Shown here in pieces: positions 44,351 to 55,740 of a stretch of DNA of 64,000 nucleotides (within the stretch, counting starts at the first letter, position 1; each line of letters opens with the position of its first letter). Position numbers and translations under genes: made by a program. Source of the DNA: Strix aluco (taxonomy: Eukaryota; Chordata; Aves; Strigiformes; Strigidae); contig NC_133958.1 in assembly GCF_031877795.1 (NCBI RefSeq), forward strand, positions 5,332,001-5,396,000, read 5' to 3'. The notes under the pieces were generated by a model. The model made no database searches and was not told the DNA's origin. It saw only the letters and a program-made list of their open reading frames with translations.

Positions 44351-47300
44351 GCGACCGGTCTGTGCCCGGATGGATTAATGATCACTGCTTTGCCCTGGCC
44401 AACGACGGGGAATTTTTAATTTAAACAGCCCCTTGGAGAAGCAGGCATATGTGAATTCATGAAGAAACCCGTCAGCTGCTGACATGAGTTGCTCAACACT
44501 CCCCCGTGGGAGAGCCATCTCCGGCGAAAGGGATTTGCAAACACCACACGGGTGTTTCAACAGCTCCGACCCCGCCACGGCCACCCCTTTCCTTCCCCTC
44601 CCCGATGTCCTCCCCAGCAGAGCCCGAGGACCAGGCTGCCTCGGCCACCTCCCTCCCTGCGCAGCAGCATCCCAAACATTCGAAGGGAGAAGAGGAGAAG
44701 CAGAATCCTCCGCTGTCCCAGCGCCGAGCACGGCCGGTGCAGCCCGTGCGATGCCCCTTTGCTCCCCTCTGCTGGGAAGTCCTGGCTGAGGTCAAGCTTA
44801 GCCCTGAAAGCCTCCACCTTCGGGGACCCACAGCAAAGGGAGATGTGAGGGACCCCAGGCCTTGGGGGCTGCGTGGGATCCAGCTCCCTTCAAAGCCCTT
44901 AGCACGGCAGCTTTTCCCGACAGCCCTGACAACAGGAGCATCTTGGTCTGATCAGAGGGAAACTTTGCTCTGGAAAGGAGTGGAAGAGCCCCAAAAGCTT
45001 TGCTCTGAAGGGTGATGTAACCACATTTCCCTCCTCAAAGATCCAGGATGAATTATTTAGACCTGTAGTGCGGCAGCTCTGCTGAATTATTTAAGAGGAT
45101 TTGGATTTGTAGGCCAATGAAGCAGAAGCAAACTGAGCTGAGCAGCACATTGAATAGTCCCAAGAGAAAACCAGGCCCTTTTTCCTCTTCTTTTTCCCCT
45201 GGTAAGCAGTAGAAAAGCGGCTTGTACAATATTCGGGGTGAGTCCTGGGAGAGAGGAAGGCAGAGTCAGACAAACTGCTTTTTCCAGCAGAATATTTTTG
45301 CTGCCCAACTGGTTATTGGCGTGTGTGCAGCGCTGGGAGATAAGCATTGCATAACCCAGTGAGTAATGCCGAGGAGGAGGAGGGGAGGAGCAGGAGGAAA
45401 AGGCTGCAAGAGGGAAAACCTCTGCTCCTCTCTACCCGGTGAGAAACCTCACCTGAGCTCCGGGGTCGGAACAGCACAGAGGCTTGGGATATTTCAGCGT
45501 TGCGGCTGATTTCTGTTTCTGACCCCAGATGCAATGTCGGGCTCTGGCTCCTGCCTGCAGGTTGGGATTACCCGCTCGCTCTCCCCGCCTTCGCCCACTG
45601 AGATACCATCCACCAGCTCCCTCCGCAAACCATACGCAGGGTTTGGAGTGCACAATGCTCTAAAAGATAATATATCTGAGGGTCTGTGTACGTTTGCTTT
45701 TTGTCTTAAATGCCCTGAGGAGCCAAATTTTCCAGCTTCTCTTTCTGGCCCTGAGGACTAGAAACTGTGTTTACTATCAGAGCTTGTGTAATAAAATTAC
45801 GCCAGGACGATGCTTCAGAAGAATTCCGGTTGCATGAGATCTGGACTAGACAAACAAGATTTTGTGGTGTGACTGGGATGTCCAGCTAACAGATACCCAG
45901 ATTAGCATCACAGATCAATACCGAGAACCACACAGCAACTATTCGCTGTTTTGCAACTCCGCCGGGCAGCGGAAGCTGCTTTGTTTAACTGCAAAGGCCA
46001 ACTTTGCTCTGAGGCTCTGGGGATGTAGTCTGGGCTTGTCTCTATTTTAGCATCAGGCAAAGGAAGAGGCTGAAGAGCTACCAAGGAGCTGAGATGTGCT
46101 CTTACCATTAATTTTAATGGGAAAGAAGCGGATGAATCCCAGAAGCGGAAGAGGAAATTTCAATCTGCCTTTATAAGCTCGGATGCAACACACTTTTCTC
46201 ATGACCTTCTGGGTTTTTTGCTGCTAAAGTGGCTGGGATTGAAACCAGGGCTGCTGGCCGCTTCTCAGGGCCCCAGGAAAGGGAGCTGAGAGAAAAGTCG
46301 GGTCTAGGTAGGCTTGACCTCACCGAGTGAAAGTCTGCCTGCTAGGCTGGGAAAGCCACGTGGAGTTTACTTTTCATTACAGCTTTGACTGGCTTTATTT
46401 TACCTAAAATTACAGAGCATGCAAGGAAAGAGCACAGCGGAGTGCTGACACGTGTCGTGTCGGTGCCACGTCGCTCCGCTTTGTCCTTAAACCCCGTCAG
46501 GAGGGGTAGGGTCGGAGGGGATTAGCTGGGTGGATTCTCCCCTCCACTTCAACCAAAACAAGAAAGATCCCCAGCCCTGGCTGGAAATCGCTTTGTGCAG
46601 CACAATGAGGACAATATCGCGGGCACGTCAGGGATATCAGCTGGTGGCTTGGCCACAGCGGGGATGAGCTCATTAATATGCATCCCCCCCTGCCCAACAG
46701 CCTTGCACAGCTTAAAGCAAAGCCCGTGTGACACATAAGTAGCCACCACCAGCACCAGCCGAGATCCTCCTTGGCTGCTCACATAAGCTCCTCTCTTGCT
46801 ATCTTGCAGATCGCTACCGTAGGATTTACCCACTGACAGGACGCCTGAGCCGGCTTCTTGTCCATTCTGCAAGACAGCCCGCGTGAGCACGCACACATCC
46901 CCGCAGCTCCGCCACAATTATGCTGAGCAGTTTCGCAGGCTAATTGTCATTTGTAATCCACCTGCCCAGCCGAAATGATCAAACACTAAACATTCATTCT
47001 TCCCTGCTGCATTTCATCTCCGAGTCCCTGCGAAGGGCCGAGCACAGCACTTCCCCACCGCGGAGCTTCCAGGGAGGTTGAACCCACTGCAGGGCCGATT
47101 TTTCAGCTCGTGATAAGGAGCTGGTTTTCGGGAGGGATGAAGGCTGATGCTCCCAAACGCTCAGCAATCCCAAGGGCATACCCCAGCCCTAAATCCCTGG
47201 GTCCCCACTCTGTCACCTATAGAAAGGCTCAGACTTTGGGCAGCCCCCCAGCACCACTCTCATGTGCAACCTGAACCGCAGCCGGCTTTACCTGCTGCCG

Positions 47301-47470
47301 CTTTCTCCCCACTTGGAAGGGAAATTCCCAGTTTTGGGAAGCAAATCAGGGCACGTGACACCCCCCTGTGTGAGGCACAGCCTGGCCCACGCTGCCTGGC
47401 ACCAGGGATGCCCCTTCCCCGCTCCACCAGCACTTCCCAGCTTGATTTCACATCCAGTTCCTGGATCGCT
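44351..47470. other. Long non-coding stretch, no supported gene
   Basis: The GC-rich part at 44480-45015 has four frames open at once, the longest starting at GTG. A GA-rich tract runs at about 45371-45415. CCATTAA/TTAATGG with a two-base spacer at 46105-46120 resembles the old amniote-repeat wording. GCTCATTAATATG at 46668-46680 repeats a string from 19841. No gene recognised. Confidence 0.45.
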
Positions 47471-47920
47471 ATTTAAAATTCATGTGCGAAAATAAAGGTA
47501 CTATTTATTATACTGGCATTCTCATCCTGTTCCTCCAGGTACCATCTGAGCCCTCCAACCCTCCGGAGCATTTTGTGGGTTCATTTCCTTTTCCCAGCCT
47601 TGCCTCACTCTTCCAATATTGCTTCATAACTCTGTAGGGGGAAAAGTCATTAAATACACCTACTTCTTGCTTTTAACACTGATCTTATTATCTTGTAATT
47701 CCCTTACAGAGCAGTAAATTAATATAAACTAAGTTATAGCCAATTTCAATTGATTTGTAAATAATTTGTAGCAAAGACAAGAGGAAAAAAATCCTGTCTT
47801 TGTCATTTCTGCTTACCCTTTATCCTAAAAATATAAGGGAGAAGGGACTCTTATTCAATCTATCCATGCAAATCCACTTAGGGCTGCATCCAGGATGACT
47901 ACACTAAGTGATTAAGACAT
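47471..47920. promoter_or_regulatory. AT-rich candidate enhancer
   Basis: Contains CGAAAATAAAGG, CTATTTATTATACTGG, CTTATTATCTTGTAATTCCC, GTAAATTAATATAAAC, CAATTTCAATTGATTTG and GTAAATAATTTG. Dense stops in every frame and a sharp boundary to GC-rich DNA on both sides. Inferred conserved element. Confidence 0.38.
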
Positions 47921-48910
47921 ACAAGTATCAAGTGGAAGGGATCAGCGACTGACTCACTCACCCACTACCTGCACCCATCCTGGCACTGCCAGCGGCAGCC
48001 GGAGGTGCCAGACTCGAGCGAGGAGGGTGAATATTTCATCCACCCTCTGCCCGAATTTCCTCCAAGGAAACAAGTCACTGGGATTTCATCATCTGTTTGC
48101 AGTGAAGGTGCAAAAAGTGGATTATATTAATTTTTTTTTGTGGTTGGATTTTGTTGGAGGAATATTTAATCTCTCCGTTAATGAAGGCGGGAGACAGGGG
48201 CATGTTTGCAGGGAGGTGTTTCTCCAGGGCTCAGCTCCAAGCGTCGGGCAAATCCGAGCTCCACGCTGTGCTGGCAGGACAGCCCCCCCCCAGGACACAG
48301 GCACCCCACAGATGGGCAGGGGCTGGGCGCTCTCCACACGCTCCTCAGCACCCCCAACCTCTGCGCGGGCCCTTGGCTCGCCGGGGCTCCCTTGCCCTGG
48401 GAAAGCTTCCAGGTGACTCGAGGAGGTGAGGCAACACCACGTAGTCAGACTCGTTTGCGGGGGCGAGGACACGGCAGACGGGGCGAGTGCTGACATGAAC
48501 AGGATGGATGAGCTGGGGAGGACGAGTTTCAGCCCAGGAGGAGCTGCTCCAGCCCCTGGCCGATGGGGTGGCAATGCTGGGGGACAGCGCCCCCCCCCAC
48601 CCCAGCCAGCGAGGGACAGCCAAGGGACACGGAAGGGCCCCCTGGCACCCTGTAACCCCCTGTGATGGTTGAACTCCTGAGCTCCTGGCTGCAAAATCTG
48701 CCCAAGTCAGGATGATTCCTGAAAAGCTGCAGATACAACCGCTGGCCCATCTGGTACAAATAACTTCTTGGCTTTGCCGCCTTGTTTTGTTATGACTTAC
48801 TATAGAAACACGAAGCTCCGCTTGACTGAAAATGAATCATAATTTTTTTTGTGCCTTTTCCCCTTGAGTGAAATCCTGCTAAACCATTCCTCTGCGCTCA
48901 CATGAATACA
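47921..48910. other. GC-rich non-coding stretch
   Basis: Several frames of 80-190 codons are open on both strands at 48027-48760 because stops are rare; none is protein-like. C-runs lie near 48283 and 48589. No gene recognised. Confidence 0.45.
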
Positions 48911-49009
48911 CTTTCTTCCTCTTCTTCTTCTCCTTCTTCTTCTTTGTCTTCTTCTTCTTCACCTCCTCCTTCTTCTCTTTCTCCTTCTTCTCCTTCTTCT
49001 TCCTCTCTT
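48911..49009 (+). repeat. Polypyrimidine (CTT/CTC)n tract
   Basis: About 99 bases of C and T with only a single G (near 48946) and a single A (48961). It is a long homopyrimidine-homopurine tract able in principle to form triplex DNA. It runs into TTAATTTTTAG, which makes a very strong-looking splice acceptor at about 49018, but no supported exon follows. Confidence 0.85.
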
Positions 49010-49018
49010 AATTTTTAG

Positions 49019-50729
49019 GTCCTAAAATAGCAAATTCCAGCTGACTGCTTTCAAGGCAACAAGGCACCCGCAGGATTGTGGGAGCGTTGCTCAAATCAGC
49101 AGAGAAACCAACTAAGCTGCCAGGAAACAATATTAAAAAAAAAGCAGGGGGGTGGATCTCGTCTGCCGAGCGCCAGCTCCATAAATCAAAGCCCTGCGGT
49201 TTGCGCAGAGCTAAAACCTCTCTTCTCCTGTGCTCCACCCCGGCGTAACTATTTTCGCTCGGTGTCAAATGCCCTGACAGTGGGAGTCGAGGGCTGGGAT
49301 TTGGGCGCGCGCTGGCGGGAGGCAGCAGCAGACCTGGCTGCTCTGGTTTACACAGCCAGCCCGCTCAGGGGCGCCGGCCAGGCTCTCACAGTGGGAGCAA
49401 AGCAAACCCCAACACCGAGCCCCAGCCGCTCTCCTCGAGTTGTGCCAAAGCCTGACAACCGTGGCGTGACCGTCCATGGGGCACGAGCCCCATCCCACGG
49501 GGACCCACCTGATGGGTGCACAGACCAGTTTGAGCCTGGTTTAGTCCCTGTCCATGAGGATCTGCAGTTCTCTCATTCCTCTGGGTCCTGCTGGGCCCAC
49601 CTGCCCCTCCCTGTGCTTTGCCGGGGCTCAGTGTGTGCGCAGGGATGTGCACAATAATGCTGTACCCAGGATGGTTTCCCATGATGTGCCAGCTCACACT
49701 GGAGCTCCCATCTTCCCCAACCCTGCTCCATCTCAGGGCAGGAGCCGACACAGGGCTCAGGGGAGCCACTGGCTGCTCCCCAGCACGGTGCAGGTGTGTG
49801 CCGGAGCAGGGGGAGCCTCCCTCGCTGCATACCTGACCGGGACGCAGCCATGCAGCACGGTGCACAGGGCAAGTCCAGATGTGCTGCCAGCTACCCAGCG
49901 AATTCCTGAGCGCTGCGTCAGCTGTCGACGGCAGACAGGCCTGCTCGGCGCGCGCAGGCAGGGAAGGAAGCCTGCAACCGTGTAGGAAGAGATTAACGGC
50001 CAGGTGAGGAAGGAGGCAAACAGATTTCCCCAGGGGCAGACGTACAGGGAAGGAAGGGATGTGGGAACGTAACTGCACCTCCAACCCAGCTCCAGCCTAC
50101 CCCGGAGCGTTGGGACGCACCGAACGCTGCTTGGTGCTTGGAAAGTCACAGTGTGTGTGGGTCTCTGCTCGGTTTCCTCCTGATATAGGAGAAATCACAT
50201 CTGCAGAGACAGGATGGGCCGTCCCTGTGGACAAGCACAGCCTGCTTGGGCTACGAAATCGGTACCAGGGCCCCAACCTGTGTCACTTCAGGGAGGTGGT
50301 TTAGCAGAGACGCTCAGGGTTTTTTCTTTAGAGCATCCCTCCCCACTGGTCAGCACTAAAGGCGAGGCCAGGAGGGGTCAGGCGGCTGGTCCCTCCCATG
50401 TCTGCTCCTTGGCACAGCCATTCCCAGCCCCAGAGGTGGCCCACAGCCCACACTGACCTCAGCCCTCTGCTTTTGGGACGGTTTTGGGTGCCTTTTGCTC
50501 TGGGCTGTGCACTCCTGCCAGGCTTGGCAGTGCTGGAGCCCAGATGGGAGCAGCCACCCGTGCCCCCGCTGCTGTGGCTCAGCTCCCCCTTGTCCTGCAT
50601 TTATTTGCCTTTCTTCCACATAAATACACACACACAGGCCCTCACAGGAGAGCAGCCAAGGGGGTGGCTTGTTTGCAAAGCCAAAGCCACTTCGCTGAGC
50701 ATCAGCCTGAGCAAGGCGAGGCTCCTCTG
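49019..50729. other. GC-rich non-coding stretch
   Basis: Overlapping frames of 130-230 codons on both strands (for example the minus-strand frame 49386-50084) reflect stop scarcity in GC-rich DNA. No domain recognised. CpG content rises slowly toward the island on the right. Confidence 0.45.
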
Positions 50730-50792
50730 GAGCTGGCTCTGCGCCCCTCGTAGCTGGGGCCCTGTGCCTCAGTTTCCTCATCTGCCGCGAGG
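50730..50792 (+). repeat. MIR-type SINE fragment, forward orientation
   Basis: GAGCTGGCTCTGC, then CTCGTAGCTGGGG, then TGTGCCTCAGTTTCCTCATC followed by TGC follows the forward MIR order: GGCTCTGCC, then CTAGCTGTGTG, then TGTGCCTCAGTTTCCTCATC followed by TG. The last string is one of the best kept parts of MIR. Confidence 0.6.
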
Positions 50793-51364
50793 GTGGCTCT
50801 GGCCGTGGCCGCACCGGTTCGGTTCCCCGTGGCCAGAGGCCTGGGGAACGTGGCCTTATTTCTGCCGTGAAGGACTAGTTGTGGCATGAGCCAGACACAC
50901 CCCGGCCCAGCCCGGTGCTCATCCCAAACGGGGGATATTGGAGGCTCCGCTTCGAGTCCCTGTTCCAAATCAGGCAAAACAGGAACTTCAGCCCAGACCT
51001 TTCCCGGCCGGGCGAGCTCCCCCGCTGCTGGCTGCTCTCCCCGGGCTCTCGGCTCTTTTCCCAAAGCCCTTCCAAGGCGCCAGACTGATCCCAGCACCGG
51101 GCAGGAACGGCCGCACCGATGGGCCAAATCCGGCCGCGTCCACCCAAAGCATCGCTCACTTCTTCCTCTCCTTTAGCATCTGCCCCAGCCCCAGGGCGAG
51201 CAAAGGGACCCCCCGCCATTCCCCATCCCCCCGACACCCCAAGGGACCGGGGCGGGGGGGCGGCGGGCGGGGCCGGGGGCCGGGACACGGACACCCCGCG
51301 GGCCGGGACACAAAGGCCGGGGGCTGCGCCGGGGCGGGCCGATGCGCGGGTGCGGGGCTCCAGG

Positions 51365-51412
51365 CTCCTCCTCCTCCTCCTCCTCCTCCTCCTCCTCCTC
51401 CCGCCGCCGCCG
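51365..51412 (+). repeat. (CTC)12 followed by (CCG)n
   Basis: Twelve CTC triplets (51365-51400) followed by four CCG-type triplets. Such trinucleotide runs are common in 5' untranslated regions and first exons. Length is expected to vary. Confidence 0.9.
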
Positions 51413-51420
51413 CGCCGGGG

Positions 51421-51496
51421 ATGCTGCTGCCGGGCGCGCACCGGGAGCCCCGCGGAGCGCTGCGCGGCCGCGCAGAGGAGCCAGCGGCCACCCGAG
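51421..51496 (+). other. Possible coding first exon or 5' UTR inside the CpG island
   Basis: An ATG at 51421 (G at -3, C at +4, so a fair start context) opens 25 codons beginning MLLPGAHREPRG and ends at GAG-GTGGGC, a usable splice donor, in phase 1. It follows the CTC/CCG run directly. The peptide matches no family that I recognise, and the same frame stays open beyond the donor because of base composition. It may be untranslated leader instead. Low confidence; RNA evidence is required to decide. Confidence 0.15.
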
Positions 51497-52660
51497 GTGG
51501 GCCAAGCCCCGCGGCTGGGGACGGGGGGGAGAGGGGGAGCGGTGGGGGGAAACTGCCCCGGGGAGCCCCGGGCAGGGGACGGGGCCGAGCAGCGCGGCCG
51601 GGCCTCCCCCCACCGGGCGCGGGGAGGGGACGGGGACCGCTCCGGGGTTAAGCGGCCCCGGTGCCCCCGGGGATGCGCAGCGCGGCGGCTGTCCCGGCTC
51701 CGACCCTGCGGGGCTCGGGCCCAAAGGCTCGGAGCCGCTGGCCAAGCCCCCGGGGTCGGAGCTGCCCGGGAGAGCGGCTTAAATGGAGTGTGTGTGTGCC
51801 CCCCCCCCTCCGCCACCCCCCGGCTGCGCATCCCTCTGCCAGGTCGGAGCCGCCAGCAGCTCCCCCAGGGCTCAGCTCCCGTCTTTTCACTTCCCTCTGA
51901 AGTCTGGAAAACTTCTTTTCAAGGCAGCGAGAAAATTCTGCATGTTCAGCACCTTGGTTCAAGCTGCTTCTGGTTACCCAGACCCCAAACTCTCCGGGAA
52001 GAGAAAGGAAGGAAGAAGATGCCTTTGGTTTGGTGTCCTCAGCCCTCAGCCGCCCTCGGGGAAGGGGCTGCCCGCCCGTGGTGGAAATTATTTGCCTGTG
52101 GGTGGGTGGTAGGATGGGCAGCAAGCGGGTGGACAGCGTGGGGGGGGATGAGGATTAGCAGGCGCAGAGGCTGCGGCTTGCGCGGGCATCAGGTACCTCT
52201 GAGTGCAAATATCGTGTCGGGCTGCCGGTGTCATCGCGTGAGCGTGCAGCCAGGTATCTCTGGAAGTGTTTTTGCCTTTCCCTGGGTGCCCACAGGCACG
52301 GCCGGGCAGAGCAGCCGGTGCTTTCCCCGGTGTGTGCGCACTGGGCGGGTGCAGGGTCTGGGCCTATTTTTGCGCACAGGTAAATGCGCGGGGGGGGAGG
52401 TCAGTGCTGACCGGAGGATGTGCAGCTCTCGGGGGTGCCCGCCCAGGTCCTGGCAAGCCAGGGATTAACTTCTGCCTCTCAAAGCAGCGCTGGAGGGTTG
52501 CGGGGGCTGTGGCAGAAGTCAGCCCTGGGCTGTCACTTCTCACCCCGCTGACGCTCTGCGTTCGGTGCCAGATCGGCACAGCCCGGCAGCTGCCGGCTCC
52601 GGCGGGGGACAAGCACAGAGCCGGGTGCCCAGCTCGGGGCTCGCTGCTCCCTCCCTCGCT

Positions 52661-53570
52661 CTGACAGCTGAGGGGTTTGCGTCTCGCCATCTCCGAAGGG
52701 GCTGGCTGCCTGCTTGGGCTCCCAGAGAGCACCTCGCTGTTTCTCATGCCTCGGGAGTAGCTGGTCACGGGTACGGGTTCCCAGGGGTGTGGCAGGAGGG
52801 TCTCACACACAAAAATCGGCCTGGGATTGTGAGGGAGCCCTGACAGCTCCCATCTAGCCCCCCCAGCCCTGATTCCCCCGCACGGCTCTGCCCACATACC
52901 TCGACCCCAGTTGCCGTGGTGGTACCATTGCAGCCCTGACACGAGCCCCTCTTCCTGGGGAGTTTGCATTTGGTTTCCCGCTGTCCCTTTCTGCCAACAC
53001 CCCCCGGCTCTGGTGTCAGCCCCTTCCAGCCGTGCCAAGCCCTGGGCACCTCCTCAGCCAAGGCTGCCCCAGCAGAGCAGTGCTGAAGAGGTTTCTCTCT
53101 GTGTTCACAAGTGAGCTGAGGCCTGTGAGCTCCTTACATGTGTGACTCTGTGTGCTCACCGTAGAGGGACCAGCACCTGACCCATTTTCCTGAGCAGGCT
53201 TGTGTTTCCGCAGTAGTTACCATGGCTGTCCAAATTCCTCCCAAGAGCTTGTTTTCCTCACTGACGGCTGCGGCAAGTGGAACAACCAGCAGGAAAAAAA
53301 GTCCTCGCGTGTCTCCACTATCTGTCCTCCTGATACCATCGCTCCAGCCACTGATTAACCTCCCTTTGAAATCATTGCCGGGGCAGAGCCAGCCCGGCTG
53401 CTCCTTGCCTGGCCCCAGCCTCCCACACCAGCCTGCGGTCACGGCCACGCACCGTCGCACACCATCCCCCTGGCCCCTCCATGTCACCCCACGCCGAGCG
53501 GCCCAGCTCACACCTACACCCGCAGCCAGGCTTTTCCGAGGGTCTGCAGAGTCCCCCTTTAGCCATCCTG
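52661..53570. other. GC-rich non-coding stretch
   Basis: Right flank of the island. A frame from ATG 53222 with a strong start context (ACCATGG) runs 215 codons but is low-complexity Pro/Ser/Leu without a domain. Not called a gene. Confidence 0.4.
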
Positions 53571-53720
53571 CAGCATCACCCCTGCAATTAATCACCAGGG
53601 CCATTAATCAGGCGGACAAAGAATTGGAAGTGCAAAACCGCCGGTGCAATCGGCGCTGGGGGCAATTAATGGCAGCTGCAAAAGTGCACTCAGGAACACA
53701 ATCGCAGGCTACGGGGGATG
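53571..53720. promoter_or_regulatory. Candidate element with repeated ATTAATCA
   Basis: CAATTAATCACC (from 53585), CATTAATCAGG (from 53602) and CAATTAATGG (from 53663) give three related homeodomain strings within 90 bases, next to CpG-keeping AACCGCCGGTGCAATCGG. An AT-rich island in GC-rich DNA. Regulatory role inferred. Confidence 0.35.
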
Positions 53721-55740
53721 CTCTCAGCTCCCTGCCAGGCCTCCAGCACACGCTCGAGCGGCTGCACTGGCCACCGTGGCAGCTCCCTCACCCTCAGAGC
53801 CCCCAGCTGTGCCGGTGCCCCTCCTGCTCCCCGGGTGACCCCCCTCCTCTTGGCACCGCAGGCTGCTAAATTGGTCTTGAGTCGGGTTTTTTTCTTTCCA
53901 CCCACCCCTTAGTCACTCTTCCCTGGCAGGCAGCGCTGCGGAGCGGTGGGAGGCAAATGAATGTGAAACTCAGGCAGGAAAATGAGATTTCAAGCAAAGC
54001 CAGCTCCCCCGTGAGCCACCGAAGCGGGTGTAGGGACTTCCAGGGGAGGCTTCCCGTGCCGAGGGTGTGGGGACAGACCCCCACCCTCGGCTGGGGCAGA
54101 GGGGCCACGGCACTGGAGCAAGGGGGAAGCCGAGCCCTTGTGGATGCTCCGCTGCAGAGCGGGGCCAGGCACAGACAGGGATGCTGTCCCAGCGAGCTGC
54201 TGCTCTCCCGGCCTGCGCCTCCCGCTGACCTTGCTCTGATTATATCCTTGGCCCTAAATCGCTATTTTCCCCCTTTTTGAAAGCCTCTGTTTTGCTGCGG
54301 GCAGGTACAGTCATGCTCAGCACACGCTCAGGTGAGGCATCTGCGGCACGCAGAGAGGTGGGCAGCCGCAGAGCAGCCGCTCTCGGTGCAGCAGGGAGCA
54401 AAACCCAGCCGAGGGCTGGATCCCGTATCTGCTTTCCTTGAGACCATTCACAAACCCGTCCCCACCTCCAACAGCGAGAGCTGAGCTCCAGGCTGGATCC
54501 CTGGGACACTCAGTCACCCACAGACATCCCGGCAGAGCTCAGAGCCTGTGGTGCAAGGTGCTGCGTGGACAAGTGTGAAAAGATAGTAGCACTGCCGCCG
54601 TTACAGGAAACTGGTGCTAAAATTGCTCCTCAAAGCAGCACAGACTGCCAGAGACAGGACTGTGGCCCTGTACTGCTCCATCACGGAGCCACGGGGGCTG
54701 CCCATGCCCTGCACCCTGAGGCATGGGACCTTAATCCTCCAGCGCTTATAGAAAGCTCAGCCCTGACAGGAAACATGAAGGCTTTTTTCTTCTAGTCCCT
54801 CTAACCACTGACTTGCGTGTGTGCTTAGAAATATTCTCATGGAAGGTCTCAAAAATCCCCTCCTAGATGATTTATTTGATGATGCATGTTTACCGGCTGC
54901 CCTTGGGTTTGCTGTTGTGGTTTTTTCCAGACCTGTAGGTATAAGGCAGCAGAGAATCTCCTCTGTGGAAGGCAGCAGGATGCAGGGAAGAGGCACGGAG
55001 CGCCCAGGCCGGGGAGAGCAGCGGTGAAGGCGTGCGGCCGGGAGTGGGCAGGACCTATGTGGACGGTTGCCATGAGGGATTAGTTAAAAATAGCAGGGAA
55101 TGTACAAAGATTTGGCACGTGGGTCCCAAAGTCTTTCCTATACAGATTGTTTGCTACTATTGGGGTCTTGTACTTGCTCCCTTATTTAAGAAAAGGCCCC
55201 CCTTGGGCAGGAAGGCCTGACAGATTGTTGCTGGGAAGCCCTGAAGGTGCGCACGCGTGGCCATTACCTGGTTTGGGAGGGCAAAATCTGGGGGAAGGGG
55301 ACACCCCATTGCATAAGCCGTGCTGGGATTAGTCCAGAGCTGCAGGAGCAAATGCTGACCCTGCATTGTTTTGCAACCAGTCCCCTCAACAGCAGCGTTC
55401 CGGTTCAGACCTTCCTCTTCCTCACACACAGAAGTTTTCCTCCTGAGCTGAAAGATCTCCAGTTATCTCCTTAGCGGCGTCAGGCCTCTGTGAACGCGAG
55501 CTCCTTCCAGCAGAGGGTAGCAATGCATGTGCACGCTCTCCTCTTTAGAATAAGAGGATTTTTAATCATTTATTAAAGAGCCTCATCCCCTGAGCCCCTG
55601 ACTTTTGGAGAAATAGGGCATTGGCAGTGCTCAGGCTCAGACCTGGGCGCTTGCCTCCCTCTTGCTGGAAGAGGAAAAACCTCCAAAAGGTCCGTTTTGA
55701 CTTGCTGTCGTGCAACGACACGGGGCTATTTGCTATCAAT
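53721..55740. other. Non-coding stretch, nothing distinctive
   Basis: GC-rich on the left, mixed on the right. AT-rich patch TTTAATCATTTATTAAAG at 55559-55576. A CTCF-like site at 55507 is listed separately. No gene recognised. Confidence 0.45.
55507..55518 (+). promoter_or_regulatory. CTCF-like core
   Basis: CCAGCAGAGGGT matches the CTCF core CCASYAGRKGGC except for the last base. Orientation is opposite to the two left-hand candidates. Occupancy unknown. Confidence 0.35.

Larger units (their letters stand above)
50990..52660. promoter_or_regulatory. CpG island, candidate promoter
   Basis: The only strong CpG island of the window. CpG density is very high from about 50990 to 51780 and tapers to about 52660. 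GGGCGG-type SP1 boxes cluster at 51247-51290. The strand and the start site are not visible directly. Good donor-like strings on the plus strand (GAG-GTGGGC at 51497, CAG-GTACCT at 52193, CAG-GTATCT at 52254, CAG-GTAAAT at 52380) favour rightward transcription. Islands of this kind are usually promoters. This could be the first exon of a gene lying to the right, a lncRNA promoter, or an orphan island. Confidence 0.7.

Noticed and set aside
44506..45015. 169-codon frame in GC-rich DNA, containing a plausible-looking MSSPAEPEDQ start
   Set aside because: The frame opens at GTG, four other frames are open over the same bases, and no known family is recognised.
19841..46680. Shared 13-mer GCTCATTAATATG at 19841 and 46668, each preceded by TTGGCCAC with different spacing
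   Set aside because: By simple arithmetic tens of exact 13-mer pairs are expected in 64 kb, so this is not evidence of a common module on its own.
51119..52468. Open frame of about 449 codons on the plus strand in the CpG island (with a 318-codon antisense frame)
   Set aside because: Both strands and several frames are open together because TAA/TAG/TGA are rare in CpG-rich DNA. Composition-driven runs of Pro, Arg, Gly and Ser, no domain.
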